From NCBI GenBank assembly GCA_024232355.1, contig JAAEPW010000775.1, forward strand, positions 1 through 46,251: DNA of 46,251 nt. The letters run 5' to 3'. The translations under genes and the position numbers were made by a program. Below the pieces are notes generated by a model that was given only the letters and a program-made list of their open reading frames with translations, was not told the origin of the DNA and did no database searches. The number at the start of each line of letters is the position of its first letter. Within the stretch, counting starts at the first letter, position 1. The stretch comes from Chloroflexota bacterium. Its GTDB lineage: Bacteria > Chloroflexota > Anaerolineae > B4-G1. Shown here in pieces: positions 17,340 to 26,400 of this stretch.

Positions 17340-17397
17340 CGTCGTTTCAAACCAAAATCCTGCGCGAAACAGAAAGAATCGAGTACGAAACTTGGAG

Positions 17398-17456
17398 CCG
17401 TTCAATTCTCACACAGAACGCTCAAGCACTCGTCTCGAGGGCGGCCCATACAACGG
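17398..17456. repeat. Fragment related to the nested element at 38881
   Basis: CCGTT (17398-17402) and AACGG (17452-17456) bound a stretch whose interior (GTTCAATTCT-ACACAGAACGCTCAAGC, later CCCAT-CAAC) matches 38885-38940 closely. It lies directly beyond the upstream end of cassette copy A. The core hairpin with CCGCTAGGAACG is absent here. Confidence 0.65.
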
Positions 17457-17672
17457 TGTGATATGTTCAGGCAAAGTTTTCGCCCTCAAAACGCCCCCGG
17501 GACGGGAACTGGGAATATATTTCTCCATAACAACGTTAACCAGTATGTAGCACAACAGTACCCGCCCATATTTTATTCCGTTGGACTAGGCCGATACAAA
17601 AGGCACCTTTTTATGTACCCCCATCCTCGCCAAAAGGTTCAATTCTGCATTGTCAAAGATAACAGAGTATAC

Positions 17673-17703
17673 AAAAGGGTCAGCCGCTAGCTGCTGGCCT
17701 TTT
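17673..17703. terminator. Terminator-like hairpin
   Basis: AAAAGG (17673-17678) pairs with CCTTTT (17698-17703), and CAGC (17681-17684) with GCTG (17690-17693). A T-rich tract follows on the plus strand. No gene ends immediately upstream on either strand, so what it terminates is unclear; it may insulate the lipoprotein gene. Confidence 0.45.
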
Positions 17704-17752
17704 ATTTTACCATTCGTTCTACTAGAGGCAGATCGAGCTTGTTCAAAATAAC

Positions 17753-17770
17753 ATAGCGATCTCGCTATAA
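17753..17770 (+). promoter_or_regulatory. Palindrome overlapping a candidate -10 box of the lipoprotein gene
   Basis: ATAGCGA and TCGCTAT, two bases apart, form a perfect palindrome (17753-17768). It overlaps a candidate -10 (CTATAA, 17765-17770) with a weak -35 TTCAAA 17 bases upstream (17742-17747). A repressor binding here would block the promoter; this is inference from position only. Confidence 0.4.
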
Positions 17771-17863
17771 CTTTGCATCACTGAGCACTTTTACTGTTCA
17801 ATGGAACTTTTCATCCTGGTGGAACGTCTGAGAGACAGAATGGATATATTGGAGGTATTACGC

Positions 17864-18385
17864 GTGATTGCAAAAAAATTACTGTTCCTATTACTGGTCA
17901 TTGGTCTGATCACCGGCTGTTCCACTAGAACATCTCCCCAGCAAGACGCCGAACCGTCACCCATTCCTTCACCGATTCCCTCCCCCCGCCCCACACAAAC
18001 ACCCCCTCTGGAGACCGAGACTGTGCCCGTTAATGAGGCAACAGAAATACTTGGTGAGCAGCCGCCCTCTATTGTGCCTCCACCAGCCGAACACCGTCCG
18101 CCACCGTCGCGGGATGATCCCGAGCCACATACACTCGCAGAAATGGCCCGATTCGATCTAGCGGATCGCTTGTACACGGATGTTGATTCAGTTCAAGTAA
18201 TGGGTGTGGTCACTCGGGAATTGGACGCAGACGTCATGTCCTGCATAGAGGATGAGCCTTTGTTCGAGAAGTTGTGGGAGGATGATCAAGGAGAGAGGCA
18301 AGTGGAATGGATTTCTCTCTCGGTCAAGGGAAATGTCCATCACTATATTGTATTGGGAGATTGGGTTGCCTATTGTGGTCAATAG
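17864..18385 (+). CDS. Small lipoprotein of unknown function
   Basis: A GTG start at 17864, eight bases after GGAGG, gives a 173-aa protein beginning directly with a lipoprotein signal (IAKKLLFLLLVIGLITGC, lipobox ITGC). An upstream in-frame ATG at 17801 would add 21 residues before the signal and is less likely. A Pro/Ser/Thr-rich spacer (PSPIPSPIPSPRPTQTPP) of ~70 residues follows. A compact C-terminal domain of ~75 residues has three cysteines (VMSCIEDEPL, WVAYCGQ end) and the pattern VDSVQVMGVVTRELDADV. I recognise no family. It is the only plus-strand gene in the secretome island and ends four bases from the stop of the convergent S8 protease gene. Confidence 0.75.
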   Translation: MIAKKLLFLLLVIGLITGCSTRTSPQQDAEPSPIPSPIPSPRPTQTPPLETETVPVNEATEILGEQPPSIVPPPAEHRPPPSRDDPEPHTLAEMARFDLADRLYTDVDSVQVMGVVTRELDADVMSCIEDEPLFEKLWEDDQGERQVEWISLSVKGNVHHYIVLGDWVAYCGQ

Positions 18386-18389
18386 CTGG

Positions 18390-19709
18390 TCAGTTGCCAC
18401 TGTGCAAGACGATGGGCAGATAGTGGTACTGATAAGCTAGCGCCTTCCCGGCATCAATGCGTCCCCAACCCAAGTACTCGTCCCAGCCGGTAAAGAGTGT
18501 TCCGCTATTCACATCTATTGCCGTGCTAGTGATGATTCTGGTCACTTGGGCTGCTCCTAATCCCGGGTGTGCGCTCCAGATCAACGCTGCCAAGCCAGAG
18601 ACGTGAGGTGTTGCCATCGAGGTGCCAGACCGGACGAAATAATAGTAAGTGTACCACGTGCTATAAATGTCTACGCCTGGAGCCGCCACGTCTACTTGTG
18701 GGCCGTAGTTCGAAAAACCTGGCCACTCGTCATTTTGGTCCGTGGCGGCTACGGACAGTACATGTTCGCATGCGGCCGGGTACAGGACACTCCCTCCATC
18801 ATTACCAGTGGCGGCTATCACCAGCACGCCGTGGGCGTGCGCATAGTTCACGGCCTCTTGCAACGTTTCCGACGACGGTTCAGCCCCCAGGCTAAGGTTG
18901 ATGATTTGGGCGTCATTGTCCACCGCATAGATGATGCCCTGGGCAATATCAGAATACCAACCATCGCCGTACTGGTCCAGCACTTTGACCGTCATCACCC
19001 GGCTGCCCCCGGCGATTCCGGCGATTCCCACACCGTTATTGATCTTGGCCGCGGCGATGCCGGTCACGTGGGTGCCGTGACCATGGTCATCTGCAACTTG
19101 GTTGTCTTCCTGTGGTACAAAATCTTGGCCATTCCATTCGTGATAAAAGTGCCACCCCCAAAAGTCGTCCACTTTGCCGTTGCCGTCGTCGTCTATGCCA
19201 TTGTTGGGTATCTCGCCTGGATTGGTCCACAAATTGTCGACCAAGTCTGGGTGGTTCAACCGGACACCAGAATCCAGAACGGCGATCACGACGTCTGGCG
19301 TGCCGGTGATGACATCCCACGCGACGGGTGCTTGTATTTTGGCCGGACCCCACTGGTTGGTCCAGCCGGGGTCGTTGGGTGTAATGACGTCGGTTGCGCG
19401 GACGGCATAGTCGAGTTCGGCGAAGGTTATGCGTGGATCGCTGCGCAGTGTCTCCAGGGCAGTGCACTCATGGCCCACTGGTACACGCAGGGTCGAGACG
19501 TCGATGCCGGGAATGGTCGATGTGACGTTCAGGCCACTCTTTCGCTCGGCGGCTGAGACGTCGTCACGAAAGCCAACCAGTATAATGCCCGGCGCATACG
19601 TGCCCGTGCAATACGAGTCCGCTCGAGACGTGGCAGACCGTTGTATCACTGCCAAAAGTGCCAACCCGATCAGCCACAGATATCGCTTTTTGCTCACTAG
19701 TCTGTCCAT
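18390..19709 (-). CDS. Secreted S8 family serine protease (subtilase)
   Basis: The 439-aa preproprotein has an N-terminal signal/anchor helix (YLWLIGLALLAVIQ), a fervidolysin-like prodomain (~38-105, APGIILVGFRDDVSAAE), and a subtilisin catalytic domain. The triad is Asp146 (AVLDSGVRLNHPDL), His211 (DDHGHGTHVTGIAAA) and Ser364 (SGTSMATPHVSGLAAL), with oxyanion Asn in AATGNDGG. All expected residues are present, so the enzyme should be active outside the cell. An insertion GIDDDGNGKVDDFWGWHF after Asp146 is typical of this subtilase group. The C-terminus (YHYLPIVLHSGN) matches the tail of the other secreted proteins. No clear Shine-Dalgarno sequence precedes ATG 19709. It lies behind the M6 gene on the same strand with a terminator hairpin between. 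Confidence 0.93.
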   Translation of the reverse strand: MDRLVSKKRYLWLIGLALLAVIQRSATSRADSYCTGTYAPGIILVGFRDDVSAAERKSGLNVTSTIPGIDVSTLRVPVGHECTALETLRSDPRITFAELDYAVRATDVITPNDPGWTNQWGPAKIQAPVAWDVITGTPDVVIAVLDSGVRLNHPDLVDNLWTNPGEIPNNGIDDDGNGKVDDFWGWHFYHEWNGQDFVPQEDNQVADDHGHGTHVTGIAAAKINNGVGIAGIAGGSRVMTVKVLDQYGDGWYSDIAQGIIYAVDNDAQIINLSLGAEPSSETLQEAVNYAHAHGVLVIAATGNDGGSVLYPAACEHVLSVAATDQNDEWPGFSNYGPQVDVAAPGVDIYSTWYTYYYFVRSGTSMATPHVSGLAALIWSAHPGLGAAQVTRIITSTAIDVNSGTLFTGWDEYLGWGRIDAGKALAYQYHYLPIVLHSGN

Positions 19710-19742
19710 TTGTTGCTGTCTTGAAATCTGCGTTTACAAGAG

Positions 19743-19772
19743 AAAGCCGCCAGAGAAATCTCTGGCGGCTTT
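19743..19772. terminator. Terminator hairpin between M6 and S8 protease genes
   Basis: AAAGCCGCCAGAGA (19743-19756) and TCTCTGGCGGCTTT (19759-19772) form a perfect 14-bp stem with a 2-base spacer. The stem resembles the one at 11145-11169 (GCCGCC-x-GAG). On the minus strand it ends with TTTCTCTTGT, so it fits termination of the M6 protease transcript. Confidence 0.8.
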
Positions 19773-19830
19773 CCTTCTATCTGTTACGATATACTTGCAT
19801 TAGTAAAGCTTGGGGTTGCCTCGATCATCC

Positions 19831-22800
19831 TTAGAACGTTGGTACTACGACAGTCCCCACAGCGTTCCTTAATACTAGCGGCATGTAGATCGTGTATTGC
19901 TTGATGGTCGTGATCATAGATTCGGGCATCACCGGATCAACATAGTTGTCGTGCATCAAGGTGGTGTCGATCTCTGTCCCCATCAATTCAGCGGCACCTA
20001 CCGTCATGCTGGCGACCAGCGTAAAGCTCAGGGAGGTGTCAGTGGGAACCGTGCCTACCCACTCGTAAGTGGGGTACAACATGGTTCCAGTCACCCAATC
20101 GGCAGAGACGAACGTCAGGTTCGAGTCGAGGGTAAAGGTGATCCAACGATCCTGCGGCATCGTACCCACGTTGTTCAAGGTCGCTGTGTAGGTGAAGAAA
20201 TACGTGCCTTCCATGCTGATCTCTTCGGGCGTGTATTCCAACTCGTAGGGCTGCTGGTTATGGAAGCTGATCTCACCCCACGTGCCATCGACTGCCTGGT
20301 CCGTCAACTCGACGTTGACGCCGAACTGGCAATAGTCGTCTCCGGGGTTGCCAGGGCCAAGCACCTGTCCGCCGACGGTGAATCCCCAGAAGGCTACGAG
20401 GTCATCTCCGGGGTTCGTTTCCGCTACGTCTAGAAGGCGGATGCGTGTGCTATAGTCGCACGCGCCGGGGATGACCACCGAGGAGGCCTCGTCGATGCGA
20501 TACACAAAGCCATCATTGGGGAACAGCCAGCCAGGTACTGATCTCAGACTGTCGTTAAAGGCGGATACGGCTGGCTTGCTGCCAAAGTCCAACGTCGGAG
20601 ATAGGACTTCGGCATAGTCGTGGATCATCCAAGCTGGCGTGGTGTCCAGCGTGAATGCGCCATCCATCGAGCCACGGCGGTTGCTGAACCGAGGTGCAAA
20701 GTCGCCGGCACCGGGATCCCACAAACCACCGCTCCAGGCGCCTGGCTCGTAGTGCGAGTCGACCAACAAGAGTTCGCCCTTGGGGCCGGTCGCGTACGGG
20801 TCAAAGTAACGGCCGCTGCCGACAACCTGGTTGTTGGTGTAGCGGTTGTTGCGGTACCAGACGACCAGACCCGGCACGTTGGCGGAGAACTGGTCTACCA
20901 TCCAGCCATCATCGGCGTGGTTCAGGGAATAGTACTGGTGGTTCAGACCCTCTTGAGCAATGGAACCTTCATCGTTGCGCCACTCTAGCATGTAGTAGTG
21001 GGGGTAGGCGATGGAATAGGGCACTTCTTCCCAACCGTTGTTGGCCCAGTCGCTGTGGTCTTCCAGGTCGTTGGCGTACCCGAGTTCGGGCAGGGCCAGG
21101 TTGTCGATCCACATACCTGGGTTCAGGGTGCCCTGATCGGTGACGTGGGCAAATTGCAGGTAGACCATACTTTCGCCCGTGTAGCTGATCAGATCATAGG
21201 TCAGCGAGCCACCATAGTTGCCTGTGAGACCGCCCTCTCCCAACCAGGCGAACGAGCCGTTCGGATCGGTCATGGCATATTCGCCTTCGTCGTTGAACAG
21301 GATGGTCCAGCTCACGCCATCGGTCGACGCACGAACGTAGACATAGTCCCAATCTTCCTCAATGTCAAAGTAGGTGTCAAAGGTAAAGGTTGGGGCAGCG
21401 GCAACAGACAGGTCGAACACGTGCTCCAGTGTGACAACGCTCATATTGTTGAGGGTGGTGTGCAGGCCTTTGCCGTCACCGGCCAGGTTCCCTACTTCTA
21501 CCATCTGGTCAGGCAGGTCGATCCATACCGAGTCCTCGGTGTCGAGCGGGGTTGGCTCGGACTGGCCAATCCTGACGGTGGCCGGAGCAGCATCATAGTC
21601 GATGCGCATGGGCTCTTCCCAACCAAAAAAGTAGCGGGCCCACGGGTTAAAGGGGGCTGGCTGTGCGCCAGCCAGAATGCCGCTCCAGGAACCGCCGCTC
21701 ATCACGATCCAGTGGGCAGTCGAGTTGCTGGTGTCGCCAGAGGTGTCATAGTAGTCGGGCAAGCCGATGTCGTGGCCGTACTCGTGGACTACGACGCCAA
21801 TGTCGGCATCCTCAGGGATGTGGGTATAGTTGGCGATCATGATGTCGTCGGTCGGTGTGACCGTGCCATTGTCGTCCACCACACAGCCGATGGTGAGGCC
21901 GTCGCCCTTGTCGCAGTAAACGTCCCAAGAGTGCGCCCATAGCTGGTAGTCGCCATACGTGCCACCACCGGCCGAGTTGTCTACACCGGCGTGGATGAAC
22001 ATGAGGTGATCGACGACTCCGTCGCCGTCCACGTCGTACTCGGACCAGTCAAAGTCGGGGTCCATCTGGTTCAGTTTGTTGACGGCGTCGATAGCAAACT
22101 CAAAGCCGTTTCCAGAGGATGTGCCATCACAGGGGAAACCGGTGCCGTTGGGGTCTTGCTCGTCGCCATCCCAGCCATACCAGGCCACCGAGTGGTCGAG
22201 TTGGACCCAGGCGGTGTAAACTTCACCGGTCAGGGTGTAGCCGCCTTCAGATTGTTCCAGGTACCAATTGGCTGCGGAAATGCCCGACAAGTCTACACCG
22301 GCCCCGCCATTCAGGTCGGTCCGTACTACGCCGACGCCATCCCCAAACATCAGGTCCTGATACCAATCGACGCTAAAGGTGTCGGTCCAGATGGTATAGT
22401 TGTCCCCCGAAAGGGCTGGGGCGGGAATAGTACCGTTCAACGGGCCGGTAATGGTCTGGGTGTACTGGAAAACACCACCTGCTTGATCACACACCGAGAT
22501 GACGTCGGTTGAAGCGAACTCGATGGGGATCATGAGCATCTTGGCGGTGCCTACCTCGGCCAGACCGGCGGCCATCGGGCTCAGGCCCTGTGCTTCGGCC
22601 TTGGCCAATGCTTCCATCCGGCGGGCATAGGCGATGGGGTTCGGGCCACTCTTGTCTTTCTTGGCCTTGAAATCCTCATACCATGCCTGCATCAGGGCAT
22701 TGGCTTCGTCTGCTGAAGAGCCCACAGGAAAACCAACCGACTTGGCGACAACCCAGTCGTCTGCCGGCGGCATTTCGTTGGGGAACTGGCGTCCCTTGAA

Positions 22801-22953
22801 TTGGCTCAGAAATGCGTGGGGATCTCCACGCTCCACACTTGGCGCACTTTCTGCTGAGAGGGTAGCACTTGCGAGCCCACCGAGCAGTACGAACGCCATA
22901 ATTCCGCTTAACAAAACGGATGCGACTAACGCGCTTAAAACTTTTCGAGACAT
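19831..22953 (-). CDS. Secreted M6 family metalloprotease (immune inhibitor A-like)
   Basis: Start ATG 22953 follows AGGAGG. The 1040-aa protein has a signal peptide (SALVASVLLSGIMAFVLLGGLASA), a propeptide with GRQFPNEMPPADDWV, and a zinc metalloprotease domain. Its motif is HEYGHDIGLPDYYD (H390, E391, H394, G397, D400), followed by the downstream turn WIVMSGGSWSG. M6 enzymes such as InhA degrade host or environmental proteins extracellularly. Residues ~460-640 form MAM/jelly-roll-like units (WDYVYVRASTDGVSWTIL, MWIDNLALPE), the usual immune inhibitor A C-terminal part. A DUF11/CARDB-like domain ends the protein (TLDSNLTFVSADWVTG), with the tail TIYMPLVLRNAVG ten residues before the end. It is preceded by cassette copy B. 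Confidence 0.93.
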   Translation of the reverse strand: MSRKVLSALVASVLLSGIMAFVLLGGLASATLSAESAPSVERGDPHAFLSQFKGRQFPNEMPPADDWVVAKSVGFPVGSSADEANALMQAWYEDFKAKKDKSGPNPIAYARRMEALAKAEAQGLSPMAAGLAEVGTAKMLMIPIEFASTDVISVCDQAGGVFQYTQTITGPLNGTIPAPALSGDNYTIWTDTFSVDWYQDLMFGDGVGVVRTDLNGGAGVDLSGISAANWYLEQSEGGYTLTGEVYTAWVQLDHSVAWYGWDGDEQDPNGTGFPCDGTSSGNGFEFAIDAVNKLNQMDPDFDWSEYDVDGDGVVDHLMFIHAGVDNSAGGGTYGDYQLWAHSWDVYCDKGDGLTIGCVVDDNGTVTPTDDIMIANYTHIPEDADIGVVVHEYGHDIGLPDYYDTSGDTSNSTAHWIVMSGGSWSGILAGAQPAPFNPWARYFFGWEEPMRIDYDAAPATVRIGQSEPTPLDTEDSVWIDLPDQMVEVGNLAGDGKGLHTTLNNMSVVTLEHVFDLSVAAAPTFTFDTYFDIEEDWDYVYVRASTDGVSWTILFNDEGEYAMTDPNGSFAWLGEGGLTGNYGGSLTYDLISYTGESMVYLQFAHVTDQGTLNPGMWIDNLALPELGYANDLEDHSDWANNGWEEVPYSIAYPHYYMLEWRNDEGSIAQEGLNHQYYSLNHADDGWMVDQFSANVPGLVVWYRNNRYTNNQVVGSGRYFDPYATGPKGELLLVDSHYEPGAWSGGLWDPGAGDFAPRFSNRRGSMDGAFTLDTTPAWMIHDYAEVLSPTLDFGSKPAVSAFNDSLRSVPGWLFPNDGFVYRIDEASSVVIPGACDYSTRIRLLDVAETNPGDDLVAFWGFTVGGQVLGPGNPGDDYCQFGVNVELTDQAVDGTWGEISFHNQQPYELEYTPEEISMEGTYFFTYTATLNNVGTMPQDRWITFTLDSNLTFVSADWVTGTMLYPTYEWVGTVPTDTSLSFTLVASMTVGAAELMGTEIDTTLMHDNYVDPVMPESMITTIKQYTIYMPLVLRNAVGTVVVPTF

Positions 22954-23030
22954 TACTTCCTCCTGTTTTATTTGTATAACTTGACGAAAACAACTTGCCG
23001 ACTCGATCTATGTTTATATTTTGCCTGACC

Positions 23031-23272
23031 ATCACCTCCTTTTTTCCTATATCTCAACGATAGGTGAAATGTGCAAACTTGGCATTGACTTGGTTTGGTG
23101 GCGCTTGAGACGTTGATAGAGAGATTGGCTATCAAACCCTTGGAAACTCGAGCAACCAGTCATCGCCTTCATCTGCACCTGCTGAATGGTATGATAAAAC
23201 TATCATGTGATCGTGCCAAGGGAAAAACTGCATTAACGTTTTCTTGGAGCGAATAAACATATGGAACAATAG
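23031..23272 (-). promoter_or_regulatory. Structured 5' leader, copy B (candidate cis-regulatory RNA)
   Basis: This is the counterpart of the leader at 16964-17188. The inner hairpin TTGATAG/CTATCAA is identical (23113-23119 with 23129-23135). The outer stem is kept with different bases (CTCGAG 23147-23152 against CTTGAG 23104-23109, five of six pairs). The long-range helix 23172-23180 with 23069-23077 keeps eight of nine pairs including one G-U. AGGTG/CACCT (23062-23066 with 23033-23037) again masks AAGGAGGTGAT. The M6 start codon is ~80 bases further on and has its own AGGAGG. Confidence 0.6.
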
Positions 23273-23278
23273 TGCGCA

Positions 23279-23307
23279 AATATAGCACATCTCCTATTGC
23301 TTGTCAA
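23279..23307 (-). promoter_or_regulatory. Promoter, copy B, for the M6 protease
   Basis: On the minus strand TTGACA (23302-23307), 17-base spacer, TATATT (23279-23284), identical in boxes and spacing to copy A. The predicted start near 23272 gives a leader of about 320 bases. Confidence 0.82.
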
Positions 23308-23490
23308 TACTGACTGAAAATCATTTATTTGAACGTGTTACGCAATTGGCACTTGTTTAACCTGGAAAATTGGCCATGTCCAAACGTATAAAAAAATAAA
23401 AGAAAACACAACTAATTACTATGTCGTCGTTTCAGGTCAAAATCCTGCGCAAAACAGAAAGAATGTACGCAAGTACAAAACCCCCAAGAT

Positions 23491-26400
23491 CTACGATGAA
23501 CGGATCACCATCGGCATGTACAGTGGTCGCATTCCAAACACATCCCCTCCAATAGTATAGCCATCAGAAAAATTGCCATAGACGTCATACAGTTGGCCGA
23601 TGGTCACGTGACTCTCGACGGGACCAGTTAGGGTCAATGGTCGAGTCACGCTAAAGACGAGGGTGACGGTTAGCGTTTCACCAGAGAAGAGATCACGCCC
23701 GATGCCGTGCGGTGGCGATTGGATCAAGTTACTCCAATCAACAGTGCCGTCGTCAGACGATTTCTCTGAATTGGGAATAGCACCCACAAACCGTAGCATG
23801 TGCGGATCGTAGCGTTCCGTCAGAGGCACGGTGGCGAGCGGACTGGGGCCCGTATTGATCAGATGGATGGTGAGCGTCACACGGTCGGAGGCTGTGGTGT
23901 TGGCCCCATCGCCGATCATTTGCTGCACTACCGCTACTGAGGGGCGTGTCAGCCGTACAGAAACAGACGCTGTCGCAGTGATCGGATCACCGGGAACGGT
24001 CGCCACAGCCCCTGCTGTGCTCAAGTATAGGCCGGGTGACACGGTTTCTGTTGCCGACATAACAAAGGAGACGCTAAAGCTTTTTCCCGGCGCTAGGGAA
24101 GCAGAATTATGCCACACCCACGCCTGGGGCAGAGTTTCAGACTGTGTGTTGGTGATGGTGACAGGGCGGAATCCCGGTGGCAGCATTCCGACAAGCGACA
24201 GCGATTGAGCAGCAAACGTCACCGCGCCGGTGTTGGTGACGTAAAACGTGTACGTACATGGCTGATGCGGCGCGATCACATTCGGATGTACCGTCGGCAG
24301 CAGCGACAGAGCGGGCGTCAGTGTATCGACCGATCCGGTGGCTGTGTTGTCGTCGGGGTTGTTGTCCCGTGTCGTGCTATGGATTATGACGCGGCTATAC
24401 AAGGGATCTGCCGCACGTTGATCCACTGTCACAGTCAATACGATTGTCCCACTCATCCCGGACAAGAGTGATGGCGTGAACCATGCCAAAGATTGTCCAG
24501 TTGGCGTCAGCATTATCCAATCAGACGATGCCGGTCCATTCAGAGTGATACTGGAGGGCACTGTGACGCTGAGTGGCAGCATGGTGGTGATCACCACATT
24601 CTCGGCTGCCCACGGACCGTGGTTGGTATAGGTCAAAGTATACGTCAATACACTGCCCACCACCACCGGGTTGGGGGTGACGTTTTGCGCGATGGCAACG
24701 TTCGCCACAGGCATGACGAGCATGACATGTTCATGGTCATTGTTGTCCGAATCGCTGTCCGGCGATTGGCTGACGATGCCCACCGTGCTGGTAAGAGGTC
24801 CCAAGACGTCTGGCTGCACCGTCGCCGTAAAGACGAGGCGTCCAAAAGCCCCGGCCGTTAGTTTCGGCGTCGTCCAGGCCATCGGCACAAGCTCCTCGAT
24901 CATGAGCGTCCCCGTTATCGCCGTTTGAGAAGGCAGCCATGGTCCCATATTCGTAACACCGCCAAACAATATCTCTGGTGCCAATTGCTCCACGATCGTG
25001 ACATTGTATGCGGCCGCCGGCCCCAAGTTTGTGTAAACCAGTGTATAGGTCACAACGTCGCCCGCCCCAGCGACGGCCGGTATCTGGGCAAAGATCGCCA
25101 GGTCTGCCACATCAGTGACCGCCGTCTCTACGGTGGCTTGATTATTGAGAGGATTCCTATCTGGGGTGGCAGTGGTCACAATAACGGTGTTAGTGAAGGA
25201 TTGCGTCACCCACGAATGCACCGCCACGGTCACTTGGATCGCGCGTCTGTCTCCAGCAGGGAGCGTTTCCAATCTCCATCCAACCACAAAGGTCGCCGTC
25301 TGGTCGCCCTCTACTTTCATCACCGGCAGCGTGGTTTTGACGAGGCGCACCTGGGGAGGAAGAAAATCGCGTATCACAACGTCTTGGGCATCGACGGGGC
25401 CGTGATTGGCTACGAGCAGCATATAGGTCACCGTTCCCTCAGCTGCGGTCGGATTGGGTACGTCCATCAGCACGATCTCCAAATCCGCCGACACAGACTC
25501 AATTGTCATAGTGCTGTCGACTGGTGAGGGCGAGCCAACTAGGGGGATCGACGGTGCGTCAGTAATAGTGTTCCCACTACCAATCGCCCCAGTTGTCGAC
25601 ATGGTTGATGTGACTTGAACCGATGGTATGACCGTCGTGCTTGGGCTAGATGTTGCCGTAGCGATGACCACGTCACCAGCCAGTAAGGTGGGAGATGGCG
25701 CAGTCTCGCTCCGGATTCTGGTTGCCTCAGGGCTGGGATGAGGTGTGATCACGCTGCCAGAGCTTTCCTGGCGGCGAACTTGGAGTGGCTGTCCGATGAT
25801 CGCGTCTACCTGGTAGCCAGCAGGCACTTTTACCAGCGGATTTCCCTGGGATGGATCATACAGTGTCACCGAAACCACACCCTCATCAGTGGCGACGTAG
25901 GTGTGCTGCGACGAGATCACCTGGGCGCGAAACGTCGTGCCGTGTACGCTGACGAGAGCGGCTGGCAGATCCACCTCGAACCGTTCGTCCGGTGAACGCA
26001 AGGGCGACACTTGCACTTGCACTTGTCCAGTCGTCATCTGCAAACGAACTGTCTGAGCCTGCCACATGGAGCGGGGCTGCACTTTGGTGATCGTCAATTG
26101 GGTGCCGGCAAGCAATTCTACCTTGTTACCATTGAACAATAGCAGTGACGCTGTGCTGCCCTCGTCCAGGGTGATGCGGACGCCCTCGGCAACTGAAATC
26201 ACGTCGCCCTGACTTTTCTGCGATTCAGGTGCGGACGATTGTTGAGAACTTATCTGGGCTACACCCTGGTGGATGGTCAAGCGCGGGCGCCGCCACATCC
26301 AAGGGGTGAGAATCCCTACAAGTGCCAGTACGAGCGTCACCATGATAGAGGCCCAACGCAAGATGGGTTGTGACCACCGAGAGCGCAGCCAATAGACAAA

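Larger units (their letters stand above)
16964..17391 (-). repeat. Duplicated regulatory cassette, copy A
   Basis: This ~428-bp noncoding stretch is homologous over its whole length to 23031-23481. The longest identical run is 49 bp (17218-17266 equals 23302-23350), spanning the -35 box and its upstream flank. Similarity extends ~170 bp upstream of the promoter (ATGTCGTCGTTTCA, AAAATCCTGCGC, AACAGAAAGAAT) and down to the remote Shine-Dalgarno sequence. It stops before the start codon. The product downstream shares only the MSRK start and a signal peptide with the copy B product, so the cassette, not the gene, was duplicated. Confidence 0.9.
17457..17863. other. 407-bp stretch without a recognisable gene
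   Basis: No convincing coding region was found on either strand. The stretch holds a terminator-like hairpin (17673-17703) and a palindrome (17753-17768) just upstream of the lipoprotein gene. The first ~200 bases show no feature I can name. Confidence 0.5.
23031..23481 (-). repeat. Duplicated regulatory cassette, copy B
   Basis: Homologous to 16964-17391 from the remote Shine-Dalgarno sequence to AGTACAAAAC. Its upstream end stops ten bases before the stop of the FecR/DUF11 gene, so the whole M6-FecR spacer beyond the immediate start region is this cassette. Small insertions relative to copy A are spread through the leader loops. Confidence 0.9.

Noticed and set aside
17286..17690. A 134-codon plus-strand frame upstream of the small lipoprotein gene
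   Set aside because: It overlaps the duplicated noncoding cassette, where copy B does not preserve the frame, and the product is basic with no motif.
22676..23035. A 119-codon frame starting at the remote Shine-Dalgarno sequence of leader B
   Set aside because: It runs out of frame through the M6 signal peptide and has no counterpart in copy A, so conserved translation is unlikely.
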